From CAVSJO01 sp963728445 (GTDB taxonomy: Bacteria > Gemmatimonadota > Gemmatimonadetes > Longimicrobiales > RSA9), in NCBI GenBank assembly GCA_963728445.1, contig CAVSJO010000006.1, positions 2,046,001 through 2,110,000 on the forward strand: 64,000 nucleotides of DNA, read 5' to 3'. Positions within the stretch are counted from its first letter, which is position 1; every line of letters begins with the position of its first letter. Made by a program: the position numbers and the translations under genes. This document shows positions 26,667 to 34,538 of the stretch, piece by piece. The notes beneath the pieces are model-generated. The model was not told the origin of the DNA. It searched no databases and worked only from the letters and a program-made list of their open reading frames with translations.

Positions 26667-28574
26667 GTGGCGCTGCTCGAGAACATCCGCGGCGGAGAAG
26701 ACATTCGCCGCCTGGATCAGTCCCGGCTGCCGGAGCTCGCCCGGGAGGTCCGCGAGCGAATGGTCGACGTCATCAGCCAGATCGGCGGGCACTTCGCGCC
26801 GGGGCTCGGCGTGGTGGAGCTGACCATCGCGCTGCACTACGTGCTGGACACGCCGCGGGACCAGATCGTCTGGGACGTCGGGCACCAGGGCTACCCGCAC
26901 AAGATCCTCACCGGCCGGAGCGACGAGCTCGCCCGGATCCGCCAGAAGGGCGGCATCTCCGGCTTCCTGCGCCGGGACGAGTCCGAGTACGACACGTTCG
27001 GGGCCGGGCACGCCGCGACCTCCATCTCGGCAGGCCTCGGCATGGCGACCGCCCGGGACCTCAGGGGCGAGGACTTCAAGGTCGCGGCGGTGATCGGCGA
27101 TGGCGCCATGACGAGTGGAATGGCGTACGAGGCGCTCAACAACGCGGGTCACACGCACCGGGACCTGATCGTCGTCCTGAACGACAACGAGATGTCCATC
27201 TCGCCGAACGTCGGCGCGATGCACAAGTACCTCACGCGAATCTCGACGAATCCCATCTACAACCGTCTGCGCGAGGAGCTGAAGGGCGTCCTGCAGAAGA
27301 GCCCGAAGCGGGTCGAGGAGTGGATGATCCGCCTGGAGGAGAGCATGAAGAACATGCTCGTCCCGGGAACGCTCTTCGAGGAGCTGGGCTTCCGCTACTT
27401 CGGGCCCGTGGACGGCCACGACATGGACGCCGTGGTGGACGTGCTGCGAAAGGTCCGGGGCATGAAGGGGCCGCGGCTCGTGCACGTCATCACGCAGAAG
27501 GGGAAGGGCTTCGCGCTCGCGGAACAGAACCCGGTCGTGTGGCACGGCGCCTCACCGTTCGACAAGATCAGCGGGGAAACCACGAAGAAGAAGGGCGAGC
27601 TGCCGGCCTATACGAAGGCGTTCGGCACCGCGCTCATGGAGCTGGCCGACGCGCATCCGGAGATGGCCGTCATCACGGCGGCCATGTCCACGGGCACCGG
27701 AACGGCGGCCTTCGGGGACGCCTACCCGGATCGCTTCTTCGACGTCGGGATCGCCGAGGGTCACGCGGTGACGTTCGCCGCAGGCCTGGCGACGCAGGGC
27801 ATCCGACCCGTCGCGGCGATCTACTCGACGTTCCTGCAGCGCGCCTACGACTCGATCATCCACGACGTGGCGATCCAGAAGCTGCCGGTCGTCTTCGCCA
27901 TGGATCGCGCCGGACTGGTCGGGAACGACGGCCCGACCCACATGGGACTCTACGACATCGCCTACCTCCTGGCCGTCCCGAACGTGGTAGTGACGGCGCC
28001 GAAGGACGGGACCGAGATGGCGGCGCTGCTGCGCATGGGCGTGCGGGACGCCGAGGGCCCGTTCACGCTCCGCTACCCGCGTGACAACGTGCCGGGCCCG
28101 GTACCGCCGATGGACGAGATCCCGGAGATCGCGTTCGGATCATGGGAGACGCTTCGACGGGGCAGAGGCCTTGCCATCCTGGCCGTCGGCACAATGGTCC
28201 ATCCGGCGCTTCTGGCGGCGGAGGCCCTCGCCTCCGAGGGCATCGACGCGACGGTCGTGAACTGCCGGTTCCTGAAGCCGATCGACGCCGACACCCTGTC
28301 CAGCGTGCTGGCCGACCATCGGGCGGTGCTCACGGTCGAGGAGGGGACCATCGTGAACGGCTTCGGCGCCATGATCGCGACGCACGTGGAGGCAGCCCGC
28401 CGCGACGGCGCCGACGTGCACATGGACGTGATGGGCGTGCCGGACGTGATCATCGAGCACGCCGCCCGCGGGGAGCAGCTCGAGCAGGTCGGTCTGACGC
28501 CCGCCGGGATCGCCGACCGGGCCCGCTACCTCGCACGGAGCGCCCGCCTGGAGCCGGTCCGAGAGCTGGCGTGA
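26667..28574 (+). CDS. dxs: 1-deoxy-D-xylulose-5-phosphate synthase
   Basis: DXS joins pyruvate and glyceraldehyde 3-phosphate to start the MEP pathway of isoprenoid synthesis and feeds thiamine and pyridoxal synthesis. The 635 residues contain the TPP-binding GDGAMTSGMAYEALNNAG near residue 150, the WDVGHQGYPHKILTG motif, VHVITQKGKGF and the transketolase-like AGLVGNDGPTHMG region. GTG 26667 has the strongest ribosome site in the cluster (AAAGGAGGAG). It overlaps nadK at GTGA. Confidence 0.98.
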   Translation: MALLENIRGGEDIRRLDQSRLPELAREVRERMVDVISQIGGHFAPGLGVVELTIALHYVLDTPRDQIVWDVGHQGYPHKILTGRSDELARIRQKGGISGFLRRDESEYDTFGAGHAATSISAGLGMATARDLRGEDFKVAAVIGDGAMTSGMAYEALNNAGHTHRDLIVVLNDNEMSISPNVGAMHKYLTRISTNPIYNRLREELKGVLQKSPKRVEEWMIRLEESMKNMLVPGTLFEELGFRYFGPVDGHDMDAVVDVLRKVRGMKGPRLVHVITQKGKGFALAEQNPVVWHGASPFDKISGETTKKKGELPAYTKAFGTALMELADAHPEMAVITAAMSTGTGTAAFGDAYPDRFFDVGIAEGHAVTFAAGLATQGIRPVAAIYSTFLQRAYDSIIHDVAIQKLPVVFAMDRAGLVGNDGPTHMGLYDIAYLLAVPNVVVTAPKDGTEMAALLRMGVRDAEGPFTLRYPRDNVPGPVPPMDEIPEIAFGSWETLRRGRGLAILAVGTMVHPALLAAEALASEGIDATVVNCRFLKPIDADTLSSVLADHRAVLTVEEGTIVNGFGAMIATHVEAARRDGADVHMDVMGVPDVIIEHAARGEQLEQVGLTPAGIADRARYLARSARLEPVRELA

Positions 28575-29497
28575 CGGAGGCCTCCTCGCGGTCGGACGAG
28601 ATCGGCCCCGTCCGGCACGTCGGCGTCGTCGCCCACGGCAGCGAGGAGACGCTGCGGCCGGCGCTCGCGTCGCTGGCGCGAGCTGCCGAGCGCCATGGCC
28701 TGGCCCTCGAGGCGGAGCCGTGGCTCGCGGAGCGTATCGGCGCCCGCCCCTTCCGGGAGGAGGACGGCGGCGGCGTGGGCGGGCTGGACCTGATGGTGAC
28801 CCTGGGCGGCGACGGAACGCTCCTCCGGGGCGCCCGGCTCGCCGTCGCCCACGGCACGCCCGTCCTCGGCGTGAACCTCGGCCATCTGGGCTTCCTCACT
28901 TCGACGGCGCCGGATGATCTCGAGGAAGCAATCGATCAGGTCATCGACGGACGGGCGCGGCTGGACCGCCGAATGACCCTCGAGGCGACGGTCGCGGGAG
29001 CGGGCGACGGTGGTGGACCCGCCTTCGTCGCCCTGAACGACGCCGTCCTGCACAAGGGCGGCTTTGCCCGCATGATCCGGCTCCGGGTCGTCGTCGGCGA
29101 GGGGTCGTCCCGGGAGGAGGTCGGGACGTACAGCGCCGACGGGATCATCTTCGCCACGCCCACCGGCTCGACGGCGTACTCCCTGTCGGCCAGCGGTCCC
29201 ATCGTCGTGCCGGACGTCGAGTGCATCCTCGCCACGCCCATCTGCCCCCACACGCTCGCGGTCCGGCCGCTCGTCGCGCCGGCCGACGCCGTGCTCACGG
29301 TCGAGATCCTGTCCCCGACCGAAGGACTGATCCTCACCATCGACGGTCAGGACGGCGCGGATCTCCGCCCGGGCGACCGCGTCTCCGTGCGGCGGGGCTC
29401 ACGCACGCTGCCCCTCGTGCGCTTCCCCGGCCAGAGCTTCATGTCCACGCTGCGCCGGAAGCTGCACTGGGGCATCGAACGCGGCGCCGAACGGTAA
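28571..29497 (+). CDS. nadK: NAD kinase
   Basis: NAD kinase makes NADP. The 308 residues have the GGDG motif in VTLGGDGTLLRG (about residue 80), LNDAVLHKG and the glycine-rich YSADGIIFATPTGSTAYSLS (shortened family motif), all diagnostic. It starts with GTG overlapping the dxs stop. NADP is the cofactor of the MEP pathway and, plausibly, of the group 3b-like hydrogenase at the right edge. No regulatory element is seen. Confidence 0.97.
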   Translation: MTEASSRSDEIGPVRHVGVVAHGSEETLRPALASLARAAERHGLALEAEPWLAERIGARPFREEDGGGVGGLDLMVTLGGDGTLLRGARLAVAHGTPVLGVNLGHLGFLTSTAPDDLEEAIDQVIDGRARLDRRMTLEATVAGAGDGGGPAFVALNDAVLHKGGFARMIRLRVVVGEGSSREEVGTYSADGIIFATPTGSTAYSLSASGPIVVPDVECILATPICPHTLAVRPLVAPADAVLTVEILSPTEGLILTIDGQDGADLRPGDRVSVRRGSRTLPLVRFPGQSFMSTLRRKLHWGIERGAER

Positions 29498-29513
29498 TCG
29501 GCCCGCCGTCCCA

Positions 29514-29543
29514 TTGAACCGGCTCGCAGGCCGCCGGTATACT
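29514..29543 (+). promoter_or_regulatory. recN promoter giving a leaderless mRNA
   Basis: TTGAAC (29514-29519), an 18-base spacer and TATACT (29538-29543) precede the recN ATG, which lies only five bases after the -10 box. Transcription would begin at or next to the A of ATG, and no ribosome site exists. Confidence 0.65.
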
Positions 29544-29548
29544 CTCCC

Positions 29549-31213
29549 ATGCTTCTCGAGCTCCGCATCGAGCACTTCGCCGTCATCGATCGCGTCTCCG
29601 TGCGTCTCGCGCCCGGCCTCAACGTGCTGAGCGGGGAGACCGGGGCGGGGAAGTCGATCATCGTCGGCGCCCTCGGACTGCTCCTCGGCGAGCGCGCCTC
29701 TTCGGAGGTCGTGCGCCCCGGGGCGGATCGGGCCGTCGTGGAAGGCGTCTTCGACGTCTCGGACCGGCCCCGCGTGCTGGCGCTGCTGGAGGAGCAGGGG
29801 ATCGAGGCCGAGGAGGGCCTGCTCATCCTGCGTCGTGAAGTCGCGCTCGAGGGCCGCAATCGGGCGTGGATCAACGGGGCGGCCAGCACGGCAGGGCTCG
29901 TCGGGCGCCTGGGCGGCATGCTCGTCGATCTGCACGGCCAGCACGAGCACCAGACCCTGCTCCGGGCGGACGAGCAGCGGGGGATCCTCGACGCATACGC
30001 CGGGGCCGCCGATCTCGCGGGCGACGTCGCCGCCGCACACGAGGCCTGGCGCCGCGCCGGGCAGGACCTGGCCGACCTCGATCGTCGCCGCCAGGAGGTG
30101 GCGCAGCGCGCCGACTTCCTGCGCTTCCAGCTCGAGGAGATCGAGGGCGCACGGCTGGAGCCGGCCGAGGAGGAGCGGATCGAGGAGGAGGCGAACCGGC
30201 TGGAGCACGCCGAGGAGCTCGCCGGCCTCGCCGGCGCACTCCACGAGACGCTGTACGCGGGGGAGGACGCCCTCTCCGAGCGTCTGGCGGCGGCGCGGCG
30301 CGAGCTCGACAGGCTCCTGCGGATCGACGGCTCCGAGTCGGAGCTCCGCGCCCTCATGGACAGCGCCTACTTCGCCGTGGAGGAGGCGGGTCGCCGCCTC
30401 GGAGACTACGCCGCCGGCGTCGAGCACGACCCCGCTCGCCTGCGAACGCTACGAGCGCGTCAGGACCTGCTGTTCCGGCTATTCCGCAAGTACGGGGAAG
30501 GCTCCGCCGCGGTCCTGGAGGCCGGACGTCGCGCTCGGGAAGAGCTGGACGTACTGGAAGGCGGTTCGCTGACGCGGAAGGAGCTGGAGGCGCGCGTGGA
30601 GGCGGCGGCGGAGCGGCTCTCGGAGCTCGCCGGCCGGCTCTCGGAGGCACGGCGCGGGGCCGCGGACCGGCTGGCGGCGGAGGTCGACGCGATCCTGCCG
30701 GAGCTGGGCCTGGACGACGGCCGGTTCCGCGTGGAGCTCGAGGCGCTCGAGCAGCCCGGAGCCACCGGCGGCGAGTCGGTGGAGTTTCGCGTCGCCCTGA
30801 ACCGGGGCTTCGAGCCACGGCCCCTCGCCCGTGTGGCTTCCGGGGGGGAACTGTCCCGGGTCATGCTCGCCCTCAAGACCGTTCTGGCCCGCGTCGACGC
30901 GGTGCCGTCCCTCGTATTCGACGAGATCGACGCCGGCATCGGCGGGCGCACCGCGAACAAGGTTGGCGAGACGCTCCGCGACGTCGCCGGCGAGCACCAG
31001 GTCTTCGCCATCACCCACCTGGCCCAGATCGCGGCTCGTGCGGACCACCACCTGCGCGTCGAGAAGTCCGACGAAGGCGGGGCGGCGTCGACACGGGTCG
31101 TGCCCCTCGAGGGGGAGGCACGCGTCGCCGAGCTCGTGCGCATGATGGGCGGCGACCCCGGCAGCGAGGTCAGCGTGCGGCACGCCCGGGAGCTGCTGGA
31201 GGTCGGCCCGTAG
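29549..31213 (+). CDS. recN: DNA repair protein RecN
   Basis: RecN is an SMC-like ATPase that helps join DNA ends in double-strand break repair. The 554 residues show the Walker A GETGAGKSIIVGA near residue 32, the HGQHEHQ motif near 132, two coiled-coil blocks, the ABC signature ASGGELSRVMLAL near 430 and Walker B FDEIDAGIGG. The ATG follows a good -10 box by five bases, so it is probably translated from a leaderless message. No SOS-box-like repeat was recognised in that promoter. It converges on the TonB-dependent receptor gene. Confidence 0.97.
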   Translation: MLLELRIEHFAVIDRVSVRLAPGLNVLSGETGAGKSIIVGALGLLLGERASSEVVRPGADRAVVEGVFDVSDRPRVLALLEEQGIEAEEGLLILRREVALEGRNRAWINGAASTAGLVGRLGGMLVDLHGQHEHQTLLRADEQRGILDAYAGAADLAGDVAAAHEAWRRAGQDLADLDRRRQEVAQRADFLRFQLEEIEGARLEPAEEERIEEEANRLEHAEELAGLAGALHETLYAGEDALSERLAAARRELDRLLRIDGSESELRALMDSAYFAVEEAGRRLGDYAAGVEHDPARLRTLRARQDLLFRLFRKYGEGSAAVLEAGRRAREELDVLEGGSLTRKELEARVEAAAERLSELAGRLSEARRGAADRLAAEVDAILPELGLDDGRFRVELEALEQPGATGGESVEFRVALNRGFEPRPLARVASGGELSRVMLALKTVLARVDAVPSLVFDEIDAGIGGRTANKVGETLRDVAGEHQVFAITHLAQIAARADHHLRVEKSDEGGAASTRVVPLEGEARVAELVRMMGGDPGSEVSVRHARELLEVGP

Positions 31214-31222
31214 CGGGCGACC

Positions 31223-34021
31223 TCAGATGCCGTACTTCAGCCGGACGATGACCATCCGCCCCACGTTCGGGACGCCGGGGAAGCTACGGTACGCCGCGTC
31301 GAACAGGTTCTGCGCCGTGACCTGCAGGGAGGCGCCCGACACCGTTGGCGGCGACCACCCGAGCGTCAGATCGACGAGCGTGTACGAGTCCACGCACGGA
31401 TCGGTGGCGCCCAGCCCCTCTCCGATGCACCTCGTGCCGTTGTAGACGCCGGACTGCGCCGGGAACCGGCTGTTGAAGCGCGTCCGCAGCTCTCCGTTGA
31501 ACTGGCCGTGGGGCGGACGGTACGTCAGCGTCACGCTCCCCTTCTCCTTGGGCGCGTTGAGCGTGATGACCCCGATCGTGTGCGTCTCGAAGTGGTCCTT
31601 GTTGACGAACGACGCCGTGGCGCCGAGCGACCAGGCGTCGCTGAGCAGCGCGGTCGCCGCCAGGTCCACGCCGTAGAGGTCGATGGACTCGTCCACGTTC
31701 GTATACGACGCGAGGAGCTGCGCGCCGGTGGCGTCCACCTCGGCGGACGAGATGACGCCGACGGGGATCTGCCCCATGCCGCCGCCGATGGCCTGCGCAA
31801 CGGCACTCGCCTGCGCGGCCGACATGCCGATGGCCTGCAGGCGCGGCACCAGATAGGCGATCGTCTGCTGCGCGTCGAGGCTGAGCAGCGGCGTCATGGT
31901 CGTGAGCGGCGTCGTCAGATTCTGCCGACGCGACCAGTACCCGTCCACTGCCAGGAGCAGCTTGTCGGCGAGGATCCCCTTGTACCCGGCCTCGACGGTC
32001 GTCGTCGTGGATTCACGGATCGGGTTGACGTCGGGGATCGCCTTCGAGGCGAGGGCTCCGTCGCCGAGCACGTCCGTCTGGATCTCCGCGGCCGTCGGCG
32101 ACAGGGACTGCAGATAGCCGAGGAGCTGCGGGTCGATGGGGCTGCCGGCCGCCGCCGACTTCGCGGCGACGACGCCGAGCGCGGCCTGCCACATGAGCGT
32201 GGCGTCCGCCGGCAGGAGCTGGCTCGGACCGCCCTGGGCGCCGGGCGTGAAGGGCGAGCGCATGAGGTAGCCGCCGCCGGACTGCCGGAAATGGAATCCC
32301 GTCTCGCCCGTGCCCTGCACCCGGACACTGTATCCGAGCGCGGCCGCGCCCGGATCGGGGATGGCCGTCGGCAGGTCGAGGAACTGATTCAGCGACGTCG
32401 GCGTCGAGAACGCACGGTTGTACGTCAGACGGAACGCCTGGTCCGCCGTGGGGTGGAAGACCACCGCCGCGCGCGGCGAGAAGATGGGGTCCGGCAGCGC
32501 CGAATGGGAATCCAGGCGCCCCGCCAGCACCAGGTCCCACTTGGGCGTAAGGTGCGACTCCGACTGGACGTAGCCGCCGACCTCCGTGGTCTGGTCCTCG
32601 TTCTCGTACTTGCCGTTGATCGTTCCCTCGGTGCGAGGATCCGTGTACAGGTAGTCCAGACCGTAGGTGAACGACTGCTTGCCCTCGAGGAGCGCCAGCC
32701 CGTGCTGGACCTGCCCGACCCACAGCCGGGAATGGTCGACGATGGGCTGACCCGTCCGGAGCAGGTAGGTGCTGCCGGCCTCGCTCGTGTTCACGTAGCC
32801 CTGCGCGAACAGCCGCCCCCAGTTCATACGGGCCTGGTAGTACGCGTACCGCCAGTCCTGCACTTCCGCGGCGCCGAGGCCCGTGAGCTCGATCCCGTTG
32901 CCGATGGCGGACACGCCCGACTGGAAGACGGCCGTCATGTCCTCCAGGGCCCGCCAGTCCAGCCGCCCTTCGACGCTCCATCGCTCGATCGTGTTGTCAC
33001 GCGTGCCGATGAGGGCAATGCGCTTCTGCGCCTCCGCCTGGCTCCCGAGCGCCTGGGCCAGGTTCTGCTGGAAGGTGGCCGCGTTCGGACCCGTGGTGAA
33101 CTTGATGCGCTCGTTGACCTCGACGCTGTCGGTGTACGGCCACTCGTCCGCCGTGACATACTGGCCGGACACCTTGAGGCCGACGCGGTCGCTCAGCTTC
33201 TGCGCCGTGCGCAGCGAGCCCTTGAAGAGCGTCTGACTCCCGCCCTCGACGCTGAACTCGGTGCCGGGGCTGGTCAGCGGCGACTTCGTCAGGATGTGCA
33301 GGACGCCATCGGCCGTGTTCGGACCGTAGAGCGCGGAGCCCGGCCCGAGCACGACCTCCATCCGCTGGATGTCCTCACTCGTCGTAGGGATGAACTGCAT
33401 CACGTTCACCCGCAGCGACGGCACGCCCGCGATCCGGTAGTCGGTCAGCATGTGCACCGAGCCGGAGAAGATGTTGTTGAACCCGCGGATCGACACGTTC
33501 GTGGACTGCACGCCCTGCGTGATGATGTCGACGCCCGGAACGCTGCGGAGGTAGTCGGCGGGCGTCACCGCCGGCTGGGAGTCGATCGCCCGCTCGTCCA
33601 CGACCGAGACCGACGCGGGCGCGTCCAGCGACTTCTCCATCTTCTTGGACGCGGACACGACCACGGGATTCAGGACGAAGGCCGCGACCCGGAGCTGGAC
33701 CGACGTGATGGACGTCTGCCCCGCGAGCACGCGCACGGCGGCCCGCCGGCTGGCCTCGTAGCCGACCATGTCCACGGACAGAGCGTACGTTCCCGGCGGC
33801 AGCCCCTGGATGATGAACTGACCGTCGGCCTCCGTCATCGCCTCGCCGGCCACCGTATTGCCGACATTGATCGCCTGGACCTGGGCACCCGCGAGCGGCT
33901 GACCACTGTCCTGGTCCGTGACGCGACCGCGGATCGACCCTGTCTGCGCCTGCAAGGGAAGCGCCCACGCGAGGGCGGCGACCGCCAGGAGCAGAACACG
34001 CTTCAACGCGTGAAGTGACAT
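31223..34021 (-). CDS. TonB-dependent receptor with carboxypeptidase-regulatory-like N-terminal domain
   Basis: A 932-residue outer-membrane receptor. Residues 1-25 are a signal peptide ending LPLQAQ. A CarboxypepD-reg-like beta domain (GSIRGRVTDQDSGQPLAGA) covers about 27-110. The plug follows (ASVSVVDERAI, LRSVPGVDIITQGVQ, RGFNNIFSG) and the rest is the barrel, ending in an aromatic-poor strand with final Ile after RMVIVRLKYG. No SusD partner lies nearby, so it is not a SusCD pair. The substrate is unknown; siderophore, cobalamin or peptide are all possible. Its promoter has a perfect palindrome over the -10 box. Confidence 0.93.
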   Translation of the reverse strand: MSLHALKRVLLLAVAALAWALPLQAQTGSIRGRVTDQDSGQPLAGAQVQAINVGNTVAGEAMTEADGQFIIQGLPPGTYALSVDMVGYEASRRAAVRVLAGQTSITSVQLRVAAFVLNPVVVSASKKMEKSLDAPASVSVVDERAIDSQPAVTPADYLRSVPGVDIITQGVQSTNVSIRGFNNIFSGSVHMLTDYRIAGVPSLRVNVMQFIPTTSEDIQRMEVVLGPGSALYGPNTADGVLHILTKSPLTSPGTEFSVEGGSQTLFKGSLRTAQKLSDRVGLKVSGQYVTADEWPYTDSVEVNERIKFTTGPNAATFQQNLAQALGSQAEAQKRIALIGTRDNTIERWSVEGRLDWRALEDMTAVFQSGVSAIGNGIELTGLGAAEVQDWRYAYYQARMNWGRLFAQGYVNTSEAGSTYLLRTGQPIVDHSRLWVGQVQHGLALLEGKQSFTYGLDYLYTDPRTEGTINGKYENEDQTTEVGGYVQSESHLTPKWDLVLAGRLDSHSALPDPIFSPRAAVVFHPTADQAFRLTYNRAFSTPTSLNQFLDLPTAIPDPGAAALGYSVRVQGTGETGFHFRQSGGGYLMRSPFTPGAQGGPSQLLPADATLMWQAALGVVAAKSAAAGSPIDPQLLGYLQSLSPTAAEIQTDVLGDGALASKAIPDVNPIRESTTTTVEAGYKGILADKLLLAVDGYWSRRQNLTTPLTTMTPLLSLDAQQTIAYLVPRLQAIGMSAAQASAVAQAIGGGMGQIPVGVISSAEVDATGAQLLASYTNVDESIDLYGVDLAATALLSDAWSLGATASFVNKDHFETHTIGVITLNAPKEKGSVTLTYRPPHGQFNGELRTRFNSRFPAQSGVYNGTRCIGEGLGATDPCVDSYTLVDLTLGWSPPTVSGASLQVTAQNLFDAAYRSFPGVPNVGRMVIVRLKYGI

Positions 34022-34127
34022 TGAGACTTTCTCTCCGTTGCGGGACGGTGCGCCGATCGCGTACCGCAGGATTGGGCCTTCACTCCTGGGGGGTTGTGCG
34101 CTCCGCCCGGTGACGCGCAGGGCGGAC

Positions 34128-34163
34128 GCCGGAAATGTATTTCCGGCCTTCCCCCGCGGTCAA
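34128..34163 (-). promoter_or_regulatory. Promoter and palindromic operator of the TonB-dependent receptor gene
   Basis: Reading the minus strand, TTGACC (34163-34158), an 18-base spacer and TACATT (34139-34134) form a promoter about 115 bases before the receptor start. A perfect 20-bp palindrome, GCCGGAAATGTATTTCCGGC (34128-34147), covers the -10 box, the position of a repressor site. The regulator is not identified. Confidence 0.65.
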
Positions 34164-34193
34164 GAAAACGAAGCTGCGCCGGGCGCAGGCGGG

Positions 34194-34222
34194 TTGACGC
34201 TCCGCCCCATCTCTTCTAGGTT
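34194..34222 (+). promoter_or_regulatory. Promoter of tRNA-Gly
   Basis: TTGACG (34194-34199), 17-base spacer and TAGGTT (34217-34222) lie 10 bases before the mature 5' end of tRNA-Gly. Confidence 0.65.
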
Positions 34223-34232
34223 TTCGACTCCC

Positions 34233-34305
34233 GCGGGAATAGCTCAGTTGGTAGAGCGTCACGTTGCCAACGTGAAGGTCGCCGGTTCGAACCCGGTTTC
34301 CCGCT
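34233..34305 (+). tRNA. tRNA-Gly(GCC)
   Basis: A 73-base cloverleaf: acceptor GCGGGAA/TTCCCGC, D arm AGCTCAGTTGGTAGAGCG, anticodon stem TCACG/CGTGA with loop TTGCCAA (anticodon GCC), T arm with GGTTCGAACCC. The CCA end is not encoded. Confidence 0.98.
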
Positions 34306-34315
34306 CTGGTGGCAG

Positions 34316-34349
34316 AAAGAGGGACGAGCGACGGCTCGTCCCTCTTTTT
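34316..34349 (+). terminator. Strong intrinsic terminator after tRNA-Gly
   Basis: A perfect 12-bp stem (34318-34329 with 34334-34345, loop GACG) flanked by A's on the left and TTTTT on the right. It follows the tRNA by 12 bases. Confidence 0.95.
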
Positions 34350-34538
34350 ATCCTGCCGCTCCCACCGTAGGTTGCAGGTCCATTCCGACGGGCCGCCGCT
34401 CTCTCCCCCGGCACACGCCCGTGCACGCCGTCCAGACGCTCCTCCCGCCGCAGCGCCAGCGGTCACCGACGGCGCCGGGGAGGCCCACCCACATGCCCGG
34501 GTCCGCGGCGGGGCCGGGCAGGACAGGAGCGCGGTCCG

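Noticed and set aside
34022..34127. Riboswitch (cobalamin or similar) in the TonB-receptor leader
   Set aside because: Only one small GC hairpin is seen; the conserved B12-box or other aptamer cores were not found.
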